This document shows positions 5,265 through 12,838 of a DNA stretch of 21,796 nt, piece by piece. Position numbers and translations under genes: made by a program. Below the pieces are notes generated by a model. The model was given only the letters and a program-made list of their open reading frames with translations. It had not been told where the DNA came from and did not search any database. Origin of the DNA: a virus; the IMG/VR virus record IMGVR_UViG_3300028392_000323, positions 1-21,796 of that record; one strand, given 5' to 3'. Position 1 is the first letter of the stretch. Each line of letters opens with the position of its first letter.

Positions 5265-5834
5265 ATGAAAATACAAGAAATCAAACCCAACCCCAACAAC
5301 CCCAGAATTATCAAAGACCACAAGTTTAAGCAACTTGTTAAGTCTATTCAGGATTTCCCTCAAATGCTAGAACTTAGACCTATTGTAATAGACGAGAACA
5401 ATATGGTATTGGGTGGAAATATGAGGCTAAAAGCTTGTTTAGAAGCTGGATTGACTGAAGTACCTGTAAAAATAGCTTCAGGTTTATCAGTGAAACAACA
5501 GAGAGAATTTATAGTAAAAGATAATGTAGGATATGGAGAATGGGATTGGGATTTATTGGCAAACGAATGGGATTCTGAAGATTTATCTGAGTGGGGTTTA
5601 GATGTGCCAAAATTTAATTTTGATAATGACGAAGAACCAGAAATAGACAAAAATTTATTAGGGAATACTTTAGATAAATATTTAAATAATAATATAAAAC
5701 AAATAGTACTTTATTTTGAAAATGAAAATTATGAACCTACAATGATAAGATTAGATTCTATTGCAAAAGCAAATGATTTAGAAGATAATAGTCAAGTATT
5801 GTTATTATTGTTAGAAAAATATGAAACAAAATGA
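5265..5834 (+). CDS. ParB/Srx-fold protein (ParB-like nuclease domain)
   Basis: 189 residues. The N-terminal ~110 residues match the ParB/Srx fold: KIQEIKPNPNNPRII (strand and 'N-P-R' block), FKQLVKSIQDFPQML, RPIVIDENNMVLGGNMRLKACLEAG (GGNMRLKA at 50-57, the GxxR-type nucleotide-binding motif), LTEVPVKIASG, then QQREFIVKDNVGYGEWDWDLLANEWD. Phage proteins of this kind usually lack the KorB-type helix-turn-helix, as here. They act as CTP/ATP-dependent enzymes or nucleases and often sit beside DNA methyltransferases or base-modification genes. The C-terminal third (about 125-189) is acidic and more AT-rich. It overlaps the glycosyltransferase gene by 4 nt (ATGA), so it is probably part of the same cassette; its exact role is unknown. 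Confidence 0.8.
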   Translation: MKIQEIKPNPNNPRIIKDHKFKQLVKSIQDFPQMLELRPIVIDENNMVLGGNMRLKACLEAGLTEVPVKIASGLSVKQQREFIVKDNVGYGEWDWDLLANEWDSEDLSEWGLDVPKFNFDNDEEPEIDKNLLGNTLDKYLNNNIKQIVLYFENENYEPTMIRLDSIAKANDLEDNSQVLLLLLEKYETK

Positions 5835-6730
5835 ATTTAGTTTTAAGTTTTTTAAAATGTGGCAAACAAAGCATACAACCATCTAATAAAATAGCCGTAT
5901 GGATTTCTAAATTATTAGAATATAGATTAATAGATACAAAAGAAAAAGCAGAATTTGCTTTAAATTATAATATTGATACATTAATAATTGTAAACGGGAT
6001 TACACTTTTTTGTGAATTTAGAGAAGAAGCTAAAAAACTAATTTATAATGCTAAAAAAATAATATGGATTGGGAACGACTATAGCATTAAAATACCTTCA
6101 TTATTAAAAAATAATTTGAATGGTAAATCTATAATTAGAATAGCTCAATATGATAATTTTGATAATATAAAAAATCATTATACTTTAGATTTAAATAAAC
6201 TATTATCAAAAAATGATATGCCAAAAAATATATACGATATATCTGGATTGTTTTATTATGGTGCTTTTAGAGAAGGTAGATTGAATAGTTTCAATAAATA
6301 TTTGAAATTTAATAAAAATTTAGATATACATATTTTAAGTAGTAAAAATAATGCAGAAAATTATTATAAAATAAATAGTAAATCTAATATTTATACAAAT
6401 AAAACAAACGTATTAGATGTTTTACCTAAATTTCAATGTTCAATATATATTGAAGATGATTTTTCTCATAAAAATATTATGACACCAGCTAATAGATTTT
6501 ATGAAATAATATCTTGTAAAACACTTTTATTTTATGATTACGCTTGTAAAAAAACATTAGAAAACGCAGGTTATTGGGATGAAGATTTTGCAGTTAATAG
6601 TCAAGATGAAATTATAGAAAAATTAAAAAATTATAACGAATTAAGAGAAAAACAAATATTAAAGTATTCTGAAAAAAATTTTAAAAAAGAATTAGATAAC
6701 GATTTCAAAAAAATATATTTTTCTATATGA
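5831..6730 (+). CDS. Predicted GT-B-like glycosyltransferase (putative DNA base glycosyltransferase)
   Basis: 299 residues. The N-terminal half has alternating strands and helices (NLVLSFLK; DTLIIVNGITLF; KKIIWIGNDYS), Rossmann-like. The C-terminal half carries glycosyltransferase-like blocks: GLFYYGAFREGRLNSFNKYL (139-158, resembling the 'YyGsfR.gR...f.kyl' segment of phage GT-B enzymes) and TPANRFYEIISCKTLLFYDY (218-237), equivalent to the 'P.NRfyEal..g..lf.D' donor-binding region of GT-B folds. Wedged by ATGA overlaps between the ParB-like and TET/JBP-like genes, it most likely glycosylates the hydroxymethylated base made by the latter. A capsid or lipid glycosylation role cannot be excluded. 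The gene is visibly more AT-rich than the terminase and capsid genes, suggesting separate acquisition. The family call is from motif memory, not a search. Confidence 0.62.
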   Translation: MNLVLSFLKCGKQSIQPSNKIAVWISKLLEYRLIDTKEKAEFALNYNIDTLIIVNGITLFCEFREEAKKLIYNAKKIIWIGNDYSIKIPSLLKNNLNGKSIIRIAQYDNFDNIKNHYTLDLNKLLSKNDMPKNIYDISGLFYYGAFREGRLNSFNKYLKFNKNLDIHILSSKNNAENYYKINSKSNIYTNKTNVLDVLPKFQCSIYIEDDFSHKNIMTPANRFYEIISCKTLLFYDYACKKTLENAGYWDEDFAVNSQDEIIEKLKNYNELREKQILKYSEKNFKKELDNDFKKIYFSI

Positions 6731-7626
6731 AAATAATAGAATTAAAATCTAAAATTATTGATTTATCTGTTTATAAAAAAAGAACAGCTTTAGATTCTGA
6801 CGCAGAACAATTAATAAATTATGATTGTTTGATTACAGAAAATGGCGTTCCTAAAATATTGTATGTTAAATTAAAAAATGATACTGACGCTTTGAGATGG
6901 GCAGTAAAAAATATCAAATATTCTACTTCAATTCGTTCTGCAGGATTAAAAACTCAATCAGCAATATTTGGTTATAAACCTAAAATAGTAATGAGGTCTG
7001 ATTTTTGTAGTTCAACAAGTATGATTAATAATTTCCCGAAACAACATTATTTTATTACGGAATATGCTAAAAAATTAACTGATTATTATAAAGAATATTT
7101 CCCAGATATATTTAATATACATGAAAAAATAGTAAAAGAAAAAATATTAAATGAATGGACTATAGAAAGCACACCTTTTACTAGCGGCATTGTTAATAAA
7201 GATAATGCTTTAAAATATCATCACGACGCAGGAAATTTTAAAGGAGTACTTTCAAATATGGTGGCTTTTAAAAGAGGAATGATTGGAGGTAGATTAGTTT
7301 TTCCTGAATACAATATTAAATTTGAAATTGATGATAATACGTTATCGGTTTTTGATGGTCAAAGCATTTTGCATGGAGTAACTAACTTTGAAAAAGAAAA
7401 CGAACAAGCGTATAGATATACTATTGTTTATTATTCGCTTGAACAAATGTGGAAATGTGATTCTATAAACGAAGAATTAAATAGGATAAGAAAGAAAAAA
7501 AAAGAAAGGGAATTTAATAGAATAAATCCTGAACATTTAAAAACTTTAGTTAAAGCTAAAAAAAATTTAGATATAGCTTCAGATAAAGCATATCAAGCAC
7601 ATTTTAATATTAATAAAAATGAGTAA
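6727..7626 (+). CDS. TET/JBP-family 2-oxoglutarate/Fe(II) dioxygenase (putative DNA base hydroxylase)
   Basis: 299 residues. The catalytic core (about 145-240) shows the 2OG-Fe(II) double-stranded beta-helix signature: H165 and D167 in YHHDAGN (the HxD iron ligands), GGRLVFPEY (187-195), FDGQSILHGVT with the distal iron ligand H216, and R230 in YRYTIVYY for the 2-oxoglutarate carboxylate. The order 'N..…HxDAGN…GG.L.FPEY…FDG…HGVT…R.TIVYY' fits the TET/JBP family, which oxidises 5-methyl groups of pyrimidines in DNA. A conserved-looking N-terminal region (SAGLKTQSAIFGY…RSDFC) precedes it. The C-terminal 50 residues are lysine-rich (NRIRKKKKEREFNR), perhaps contacting DNA. It overlaps the GT gene by 4 nt and terS by 8 nt. 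Substrate (thymine or 5-methylcytosine) cannot be read from sequence. Confidence 0.82.
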   Translation: MKIIELKSKIIDLSVYKKRTALDSDAEQLINYDCLITENGVPKILYVKLKNDTDALRWAVKNIKYSTSIRSAGLKTQSAIFGYKPKIVMRSDFCSSTSMINNFPKQHYFITEYAKKLTDYYKEYFPDIFNIHEKIVKEKILNEWTIESTPFTSGIVNKDNALKYHHDAGNFKGVLSNMVAFKRGMIGGRLVFPEYNIKFEIDDNTLSVFDGQSILHGVTNFEKENEQAYRYTIVYYSLEQMWKCDSINEELNRIRKKKKEREFNRINPEHLKTLVKAKKNLDIASDKAYQAHFNINKNE

Positions 7627-7963
7627 TGATAATTTAAAACCTTTCCAAAAAGGTGTAAGCGGGAATCCTACAGGAAGACCAAAAGGTGTGTTGAATAGTA
7701 AAACAAGATTACTTCGTTTATTGGAATTAGTTACTACAACTAAAAATCCAGTAACAGGCGAAATGGAAGAATTTAGCATTGCCGAACAACTAGATATGAA
7801 AATTATAGCTAAAGCAATGAAAGGAGATATAAGGGCTTATCAAGAATTGCTTGATAGATTAGAAGGCAGAGCCAAACAAACAAACGAAATAGAATTAAGC
7901 GGCGGTTTAAATATTACTTGGGAAGAAAAGAAAAACTACATTGAAAAAAAAGGAACTATTTAA
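7619..7963 (+). CDS. terS: Terminase small subunit-like protein
   Basis: 114 residues starting FQKGVSGNPTGRPKGVLNSKTRL, the 'FxxGxSGNPxGRPKG' N-terminal motif of the DUF5681-type proteins that precede large terminases in many phages. A helical middle (SIAEQLDMKIIAKAMKGDIRAYQELLDRL, 'kAlkGD..A...lldR..Gk') completes the pattern. It recognises phage DNA and delivers it to TerL; family members are small DNA-binding proteins. It overlaps the TET/JBP gene by 8 nt and terL by 1 nt (taATG). The assignment rests on the motif plus the position directly upstream of terL. Confidence 0.8.
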   Translation: MSNDNLKPFQKGVSGNPTGRPKGVLNSKTRLLRLLELVTTTKNPVTGEMEEFSIAEQLDMKIIAKAMKGDIRAYQELLDRLEGRAKQTNEIELSGGLNITWEEKKNYIEKKGTI

Positions 7964-9273
7964 TGGAACTATCCATCAAGCAAACAACTGCTTTAGACTT
8001 ATTAGAAGATAAAACAACAAATGAAATACTATTTGGAGGCGGAGCAGGTGGCGGGAAAACTGCTTTAGGTTGTTATTGGCAGTTAAAACAAAGATTGAAA
8101 TATCCCAATACAAGAGGACTAATTGGCAGAGCAGTATTGAAAACACTTAAAGAAACAACCCTTGTTTCGTTCTTTCAAATAGCTAAAATGCAAGGATTAG
8201 AAGCAGGTAAGCATTATAAGTTTAACGGACAATCTAGCCAAATAGAGTTTCCTAATGGTTCAACAATCCTACTTAAAGACCTTTACTCCTACCCTTCCGA
8301 CCCAAACTTTGATGAATTAGGTTCATTAGAAATTACAGATGCTTTTATAGATGAGGCTAACCAAGTAGATGACAAAGCAAGAAATATTATTAAATCAAGG
8401 ATAAGATTCCAACTTGACCAAAACGATTTAGTACCTAAGATTCTTTACACTTGTAACCCTGCAAAAAATTGGGCTTACTCGGAGTTCTACAAGCCACAAC
8501 AAGACGGAAGCATAGCAGACAATAAAAGATTTATTGTTTCGTTAATAGATGATAACCCTTACATATCCAAGCACTATAAGGAAAACCTTTTAACTTTAGA
8601 TAAAGTCAGCAAAGAAAGATTGCTATTTGGTAACTGGGAATATTCTTCTGACCCTGCACAATTAATAGACTATGAAAAAATACTTGATTCATTTAGGAAT
8701 GACTTTGTGCCTAGTGGTCCTTCTTACATTACTTGCGATGTGGCACGTTTTGGCTCTGATAGTACTGTCATTGGGATATGGAGTGGAATGCGTGTTAAAC
8801 TTTATCAATACAATGGCAAGTCGGTTGTTGAAGTTGCTGAACTTATAAAAAACTTTGCATTGGAGTATAAAGTACCTTATTCAAATATTGTGGTAGATGA
8901 AGATGGGGTAGGTGGTGGGGTAGTTGATATTCTAAGATGCAAAGGATTTGTAAATAATAGTTCAGCTTTAAAGAACCCAATAAGCCACGCTAAGGAAAAC
9001 TTTGACAATCTTAAATCACAATGCTATTATAAACTTGCCGAATTAATAAATGATAGCAAATTGTATATCAATGCTGACGGCAAACAAAAACAAATGATAA
9101 TTGAGGAATTGGAACAAGTAAAACAAAAATACGTTGATAATGATTCAAGTAAAGGTATAATACCAAAGGATAAAGTCAAAGCAGCGATAGGTCGTTCCCC
9201 AGACTTTTCGGATTGTTTAGCTATGAGAATGTATTTTGAATATACTCCTAAATTCGTTGTCTCTGTATTTTAG
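7963..9273 (+). CDS. terL: Terminase large subunit (DNA packaging ATPase/nuclease)
   Basis: 436 residues with both terminase modules. ATPase: Walker A GGAGGGKT (26-33), Walker B with catalytic acid FIDEA (128-132), coupling motif TCNP (163-166). Nuclease (RNase H-like): CDVARFGSD with D259, IVVDEDGVGGG with D312/D314, and PDFSDCLAM with D414/D417, the three acidic clusters that bind metal. TerL docks on the portal, pumps DNA into the prohead and cuts it at termination. Length is normal for the family. It abuts terS upstream and precedes the portal after a 35-nt gap containing a promoter-like box. Confidence 0.95.
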   Translation: MELSIKQTTALDLLEDKTTNEILFGGGAGGGKTALGCYWQLKQRLKYPNTRGLIGRAVLKTLKETTLVSFFQIAKMQGLEAGKHYKFNGQSSQIEFPNGSTILLKDLYSYPSDPNFDELGSLEITDAFIDEANQVDDKARNIIKSRIRFQLDQNDLVPKILYTCNPAKNWAYSEFYKPQQDGSIADNKRFIVSLIDDNPYISKHYKENLLTLDKVSKERLLFGNWEYSSDPAQLIDYEKILDSFRNDFVPSGPSYITCDVARFGSDSTVIGIWSGMRVKLYQYNGKSVVEVAELIKNFALEYKVPYSNIVVDEDGVGGGVVDILRCKGFVNNSSALKNPISHAKENFDNLKSQCYYKLAELINDSKLYINADGKQKQMIIEELEQVKQKYVDNDSSKGIIPKDKVKAAIGRSPDFSDCLAMRMYFEYTPKFVVSVF

Positions 9274-9284
9274 TATAAAATAAC

Positions 9285-9292
9285 TAACTTTG
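9285..9292 (+). promoter_or_regulatory. Bacteroidota promoter -7 box (TAACTTTG)
   Basis: An exact TAnnTTTG match in the 35-nt gap between terL and the portal gene, 16 nt before the portal ATG (9309). A TTG at 9257-9259 is 25 nt upstream, slightly outside the usual 17-23 spacing. Would start a transcription unit for portal and head genes with a short leader of about 10 nt. Confidence 0.45.
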
Positions 9293-9308
9293 ACTAAATA
9301 TTAATAAT

Positions 9309-10730
9309 ATGGCTATTTGGGATTTCTTATCCAAGAAAAAAATTTCTGCCGTTAAACCTTTGCAATCTGTTCTACCAATGACTGGTCCTTTAGGTTCAAG
9401 TGTTGCAATAAATAGAGGGATAGTAACTTGGCAAGGTGCAGATGCACAATCTTTTGTTAATGATGGATATGTTGGTAATGATATAGTTTATTCAATTGTT
9501 AGACTTATTACCGATAAAGCAAAACTTGCTCCTTTCGGTGTTTTTAAAGTTATTAATGAAACAGCAGCTAAAAAATATAAGGCTTTAATGAGCCAACCTG
9601 AAAAGATAAAGAATTGGAAAGATGTTTTGGAATTAAGAAGCAAAGCATTTGAAGAATATACAGGCGACCAAAGATTAAATGAATTGCTTAAACATCCTAA
9701 CGAAGAAGATTCTTGGGCAGATGTTGTTGAACAATGGTGTGCATTTAAATTAGTTACAGGTAATAGTTTTGTTTATGGTCGTCTTATTGAAGGTGGTGCC
9801 AATATGGGTAAGCCTTTAACGATTAATGTACTTCCTGCTCAATATATGGCTATTATAGCAAACGTAGAGGTATTCCCTCCTGTTGTTGCAGGGTATCAAT
9901 TATATTTTGGTAAACTTTGGTCATTTAAAAGAGAAGAAATTTTACACGATAAATATTTTAACCCACAATGGAATATTACGGGCAACCAACTTTATGGGCA
10001 AAGTCCACTCAAAGCTGCATCACGGACTTTAACACGTTCGAACGAAGCGAAAACCGCAGCAGTATCTGCATTTCAAAATGGTGGACCTGCTGGAGTATTG
10101 TTTATGAACGACGATAGATTCGACCCAATAAGTGGTGGCGAACAAGCAGCAGCATTAAAGAAATCAGTTAGTGAAAAAGCAGGTTCCTCAAACTACAATC
10201 AAATTGCAGTAAGTGGTTATAAAGTAGATTGGAAAGAAATAGGATTAAGTCCTGTTGAATTAGGAATACTTGAAAGTGAAAAGTGGGATATGGTTTCTCT
10301 TTGTAATGTTTATGGAGTACCTAGTCAATTAATGAATGATGCATCTAATAAAACTTTTAATAATCAACAAGAAGGGGAAAAGGCTTTAACACTTCGTTGT
10401 GCTATTCCTTTGTTAAATGAAATTAGAGATGACTTTAATAAGAAACTTCATACAGATTGGGGATATGCAAACCAACAAGATATATTTATTGATTATGATT
10501 TAACTGTCTACCAAGAACTTGAAGCTAATAAAGTACAACAAGTTGATTGGTTAGATAAAGCTTGGTGGTTAACTCCTATTCAAAAATATGAGGAAATGGG
10601 TATTCACGTTCCTGATGAATTAAGAGATGAATTAAGTAAAATATATATCCCTAGTAATTTACAAGCATTAGATACATTCCAACCAATGGAAGCACCAAAG
10701 AATCTTAACGACCTTTTAAATAATAAATAA
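9309..10730 (+). CDS. Portal protein (HK97 family)
   Basis: 473 residues with the typical portal organisation: N-terminal variable part, then VYSIVRLITDKAKLAPFGVF (start of the conserved core), VVEQWCAFKLVTGNSFVYGRL ('l..G+af..' block), TINVLPAQYMAII, REEILHDKYFNPQ, LYGQSPLKAASRTLTRS ('yG.SplkaA...i'), FQNGGPAGVL, and LCNVYGVPSQLMND ('fgvP..ll.d'). Twelve copies form the ring at one capsid vertex through which TerL pumps DNA and to which the neck attaches. The C-terminus (about 420-473) is a proline- and acid-rich tail. It overlaps the next gene by 1 nt. Length is standard. Confidence 0.92.
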   Translation: MAIWDFLSKKKISAVKPLQSVLPMTGPLGSSVAINRGIVTWQGADAQSFVNDGYVGNDIVYSIVRLITDKAKLAPFGVFKVINETAAKKYKALMSQPEKIKNWKDVLELRSKAFEEYTGDQRLNELLKHPNEEDSWADVVEQWCAFKLVTGNSFVYGRLIEGGANMGKPLTINVLPAQYMAIIANVEVFPPVVAGYQLYFGKLWSFKREEILHDKYFNPQWNITGNQLYGQSPLKAASRTLTRSNEAKTAAVSAFQNGGPAGVLFMNDDRFDPISGGEQAAALKKSVSEKAGSSNYNQIAVSGYKVDWKEIGLSPVELGILESEKWDMVSLCNVYGVPSQLMNDASNKTFNNQQEGEKALTLRCAIPLLNEIRDDFNKKLHTDWGYANQQDIFIDYDLTVYQELEANKVQQVDWLDKAWWLTPIQKYEEMGIHVPDELRDELSKIYIPSNLQALDTFQPMEAPKNLNDLLNNK

Positions 10731-11242
10731 TGATAAACGATTTAGAAAAACAAATCAGCCAATTAGAAGCACAATACAAAGAATTGAAAGCCTTTAGTGA
10801 TGTAGAAATGTCTTCAACTGAAACCCCTATAATGGGTGCTGAACCTGTTGAAAACGAACCAATGGAAGATACTCCAATGGATAATTTTGTAGACTTAGTT
10901 TATTGCTTAAAGCAATCTAACGAACAAGCTATTGTATTTCATCATCAAACTACTTCATTCTCTTGCCATAAGGCTATGGATAATTATTATTCATCTATAG
11001 TAGGTTTAGTAGATGGCTTAGTAGAAAGCGTAAGTGGTATTTATGGTAGACCAATGGGATATGAATTAGTTAACCCAATAGATTATCAAAGCGTTGAGCA
11101 AGTTATTGCATACTTTCAAGCATTATATACAGAAGTTCAAACTGAAAGAATGGTAACATTCCAAGAATCTTGGATACAAAATCAAATAGACGGAATAGCT
11201 GAATTAATAGCTTCAACACTTTACCTTTTAACACTTAAATAG
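10730..11242 (+). CDS. Hypothetical protein between portal and MuF-like genes (170 aa)
   Basis: It starts in a taATG overlap with the portal gene. The N-terminus is a short coiled coil (MINDLEKQISQLEAQYKELK), followed by an acidic, Pro/Met-rich linker (about 28-52, ETPIMGAEPVENEPMEDTPM) and a helical hydrophobic C-terminal domain (residues 53-170). No known family recognised. The position suggests a structural or assembly role, such as a portal accessory or part of the MuF machinery. The coiled-coil plus acidic linker would suit a scaffold-like function, but scaffold genes normally lie next to the capsid gene, so this is speculative. Confidence 0.65.
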   Translation: MINDLEKQISQLEAQYKELKAFSDVEMSSTETPIMGAEPVENEPMEDTPMDNFVDLVYCLKQSNEQAIVFHHQTTSFSCHKAMDNYYSSIVGLVDGLVESVSGIYGRPMGYELVNPIDYQSVEQVIAYFQALYTEVQTERMVTFQESWIQNQIDGIAELIASTLYLLTLK

Positions 11243-12114
11243 TGACCCCTCAATACAAGCAATTGTATAATAGAGCATTAAAGACGTATTCACCAAAGTT
11301 TAAAAAAGAACTTCAAGCACAGGTGGATACGTTTTGTCGTACACAATCATTAGAGGATTTACCCACTAAAGGCTTAAAACAGACGATTTATTCACTTCAT
11401 ATAGCGATGGGTACACAAATGGCAGATAATGCCTACAAAGGGCTTAAAAAGGGCATTAAATCGAATCTACCTAACGAATACAAAGGATATTTTACAGATT
11501 TATGGCAAAATGTAATAGTTCGCTACTTAGATTATAAAGGATTATCCCAACTTATTAAGGATATTACCGACACTACTAAGGAACAAATTAACCGATATAT
11601 CAGGAAAGGAGTAGATGAAGGATTGACATTACAACAAACAATAAAGAATTTAAAGACTGCAGGGATTACGGATTATAGAGCCGAACTTATCGCACGAACA
11701 GAAACGGCAAAAGCAGCAAATACAGGTTCAGTAGTTGGTGCTATTTCAACAGGATTAAGAACAAATAAGATTTGGATTAGTACGTTAGATAACCGTACAA
11801 GAATTATGCCTAGAGATAGAAGCGACCATTATCATATGAATGGAATACAAGTACCAATAGATACAAAATTTGAGGTGCCTACATTAGATAATATGGGTTT
11901 TGAATATATGGATTATCCAGGCGACTTTCACGCATCAGCAGGAAATGTATGTAATTGCCGTTGCACTATTGGTTATGCAGTTGTTAAAGATAACAATAAC
12001 GACTATATAACTTATGACAATAATCCACCAAAAGGAGATATGGGTAAGATATGGAGTTTATTAAATGATAGCAATACTAATGATGTTTATTCTTTAATTT
12101 CTCAAAGATTATAA
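11242..12114 (+). CDS. Phage head morphogenesis protein, MuF-like
   Basis: 290 residues from a GTG start that overlaps the previous stop by one base (tagTG). It holds the Mu gpF-like domain: GLTLQQTIKNLKTAGITDYRAELIARTETAKAANTGS (the 'R..lIArTE...a.n.g' signature), then KIWISTLDNRTRIMPRDRSDHYHMNGIQVPID ('W.st.D.rtR..H..ldG..v') and a terminal CNCRC (Cys-rich 'H..CrC' end). MuF proteins sit inside or near the portal and help early capsid assembly, sometimes being injected. No fused toxin domain is present: the C-terminal tail after CNCRCTIGYAV is only about 50 residues. Confidence 0.85.
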   Translation: MTPQYKQLYNRALKTYSPKFKKELQAQVDTFCRTQSLEDLPTKGLKQTIYSLHIAMGTQMADNAYKGLKKGIKSNLPNEYKGYFTDLWQNVIVRYLDYKGLSQLIKDITDTTKEQINRYIRKGVDEGLTLQQTIKNLKTAGITDYRAELIARTETAKAANTGSVVGAISTGLRTNKIWISTLDNRTRIMPRDRSDHYHMNGIQVPIDTKFEVPTLDNMGFEYMDYPGDFHASAGNVCNCRCTIGYAVVKDNNNDYITYDNNPPKGDMGKIWSLLNDSNTNDVYSLISQRL

Positions 12115-12122
12115 AAAAATAA

Positions 12123-12130
12123 TAACTTTG
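12123..12130 (+). promoter_or_regulatory. Bacteroidota promoter -7 box (TAACTTTG)
   Basis: Exact TAnnTTTG, 4 nt before the protease ATG (12135) and in the 20-nt gap after the MuF-like gene. Same TAnnTTTG-N4-ATG layout as before ninG and before the last gene, which predicts a leaderless message. No -33 TTG at 17-23 nt upstream. Confidence 0.45.
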
Positions 12131-12134
12131 TTAT

Positions 12135-12836
12135 ATGGGTAAAGTACAATTAAAAGATATTAACGATTCTATAATGGACGTTAGTACAAAGACAAGGACT
12201 GTAAAAGCAGTATGGTCAAGAATGAATAATATTGATTTAGACAATGATATTATAGTTCCTGAAGCATTCACTAAGACATTAACTGAACGTGGACCAAAAG
12301 CTAAAAATATGATTTGGTCATTGGTAGACCACAAAGCAGATATGAATCACGTAATAGGTAAACCTAGTGAGCTTTATGTTGATGGCGACAAATTGGTAGC
12401 CGTTACACAAATAGTAAAGACACAAGCAGGAGAAGATTTAATTAAACTTTATGATGCAGGTCTTATCAATCAACATTCTATTGGATTTAGTACAATAAAA
12501 CAAACAGAAGAAAAAAGTGGTGTAAGAACAATTAGTGAATTAAAACTTTACGAAGGTTCAGCAGTTCTTTGGGGTGCAAATCCTGAAACACCAACTTTAG
12601 GTTTTAAAAGCGAATCTAGAGAATCATTATCTTTGCGTTTAGACAATCTATTAATAGCAATTACTAAAGGGAATTATTCCGATAGTACTTACCAATTAAT
12701 GGAATCCGAAATAAAGAGAATACAGGAATCTTTATTGACAATCACTCAACCCGCAGCAGCAGTCGAGCCGAAATCAACAGAAGAAACTGATATTGTCAAA
12801 GCAATTAAACAATTTAATCAATTATTCAAAAAGTAA
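12135..12836 (+). CDS. Prohead protease (HK97 gp4-like, S78)
   Basis: 233 residues. The N-terminal ~155 residues show the HK97-type prohead protease fold: RTVKAVWSRMNNIDLDNDIIVPEAF ('…D..gDii.pgAF'), WSLVDHKADMNHVIGKP with the catalytic His H66, LINQHSIGFS with the nucleophile Ser S115, and ELKLYEGSAVLWGANPET with E140 nearby ('l.E.S.v..pan..t'). It cleaves the delta domain of the major capsid protein and itself during maturation. The C-terminal ~75 residues are helical and likely link to scaffold function. It lies 2 nt upstream of the capsid gene. Confidence 0.9.
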   Translation: MGKVQLKDINDSIMDVSTKTRTVKAVWSRMNNIDLDNDIIVPEAFTKTLTERGPKAKNMIWSLVDHKADMNHVIGKPSELYVDGDKLVAVTQIVKTQAGEDLIKLYDAGLINQHSIGFSTIKQTEEKSGVRTISELKLYEGSAVLWGANPETPTLGFKSESRESLSLRLDNLLIAITKGNYSDSTYQLMESEIKRIQESLLTITQPAAAVEPKSTEETDIVKAIKQFNQLFKK

Positions 12837-12838
12837 AA

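Noticed and set aside
5360-5650. Minus-strand ORF of 96 codons inside the ParB-like gene
   Set aside because: Serine-rich shadow of the ParB domain in the other strand; no independent support.
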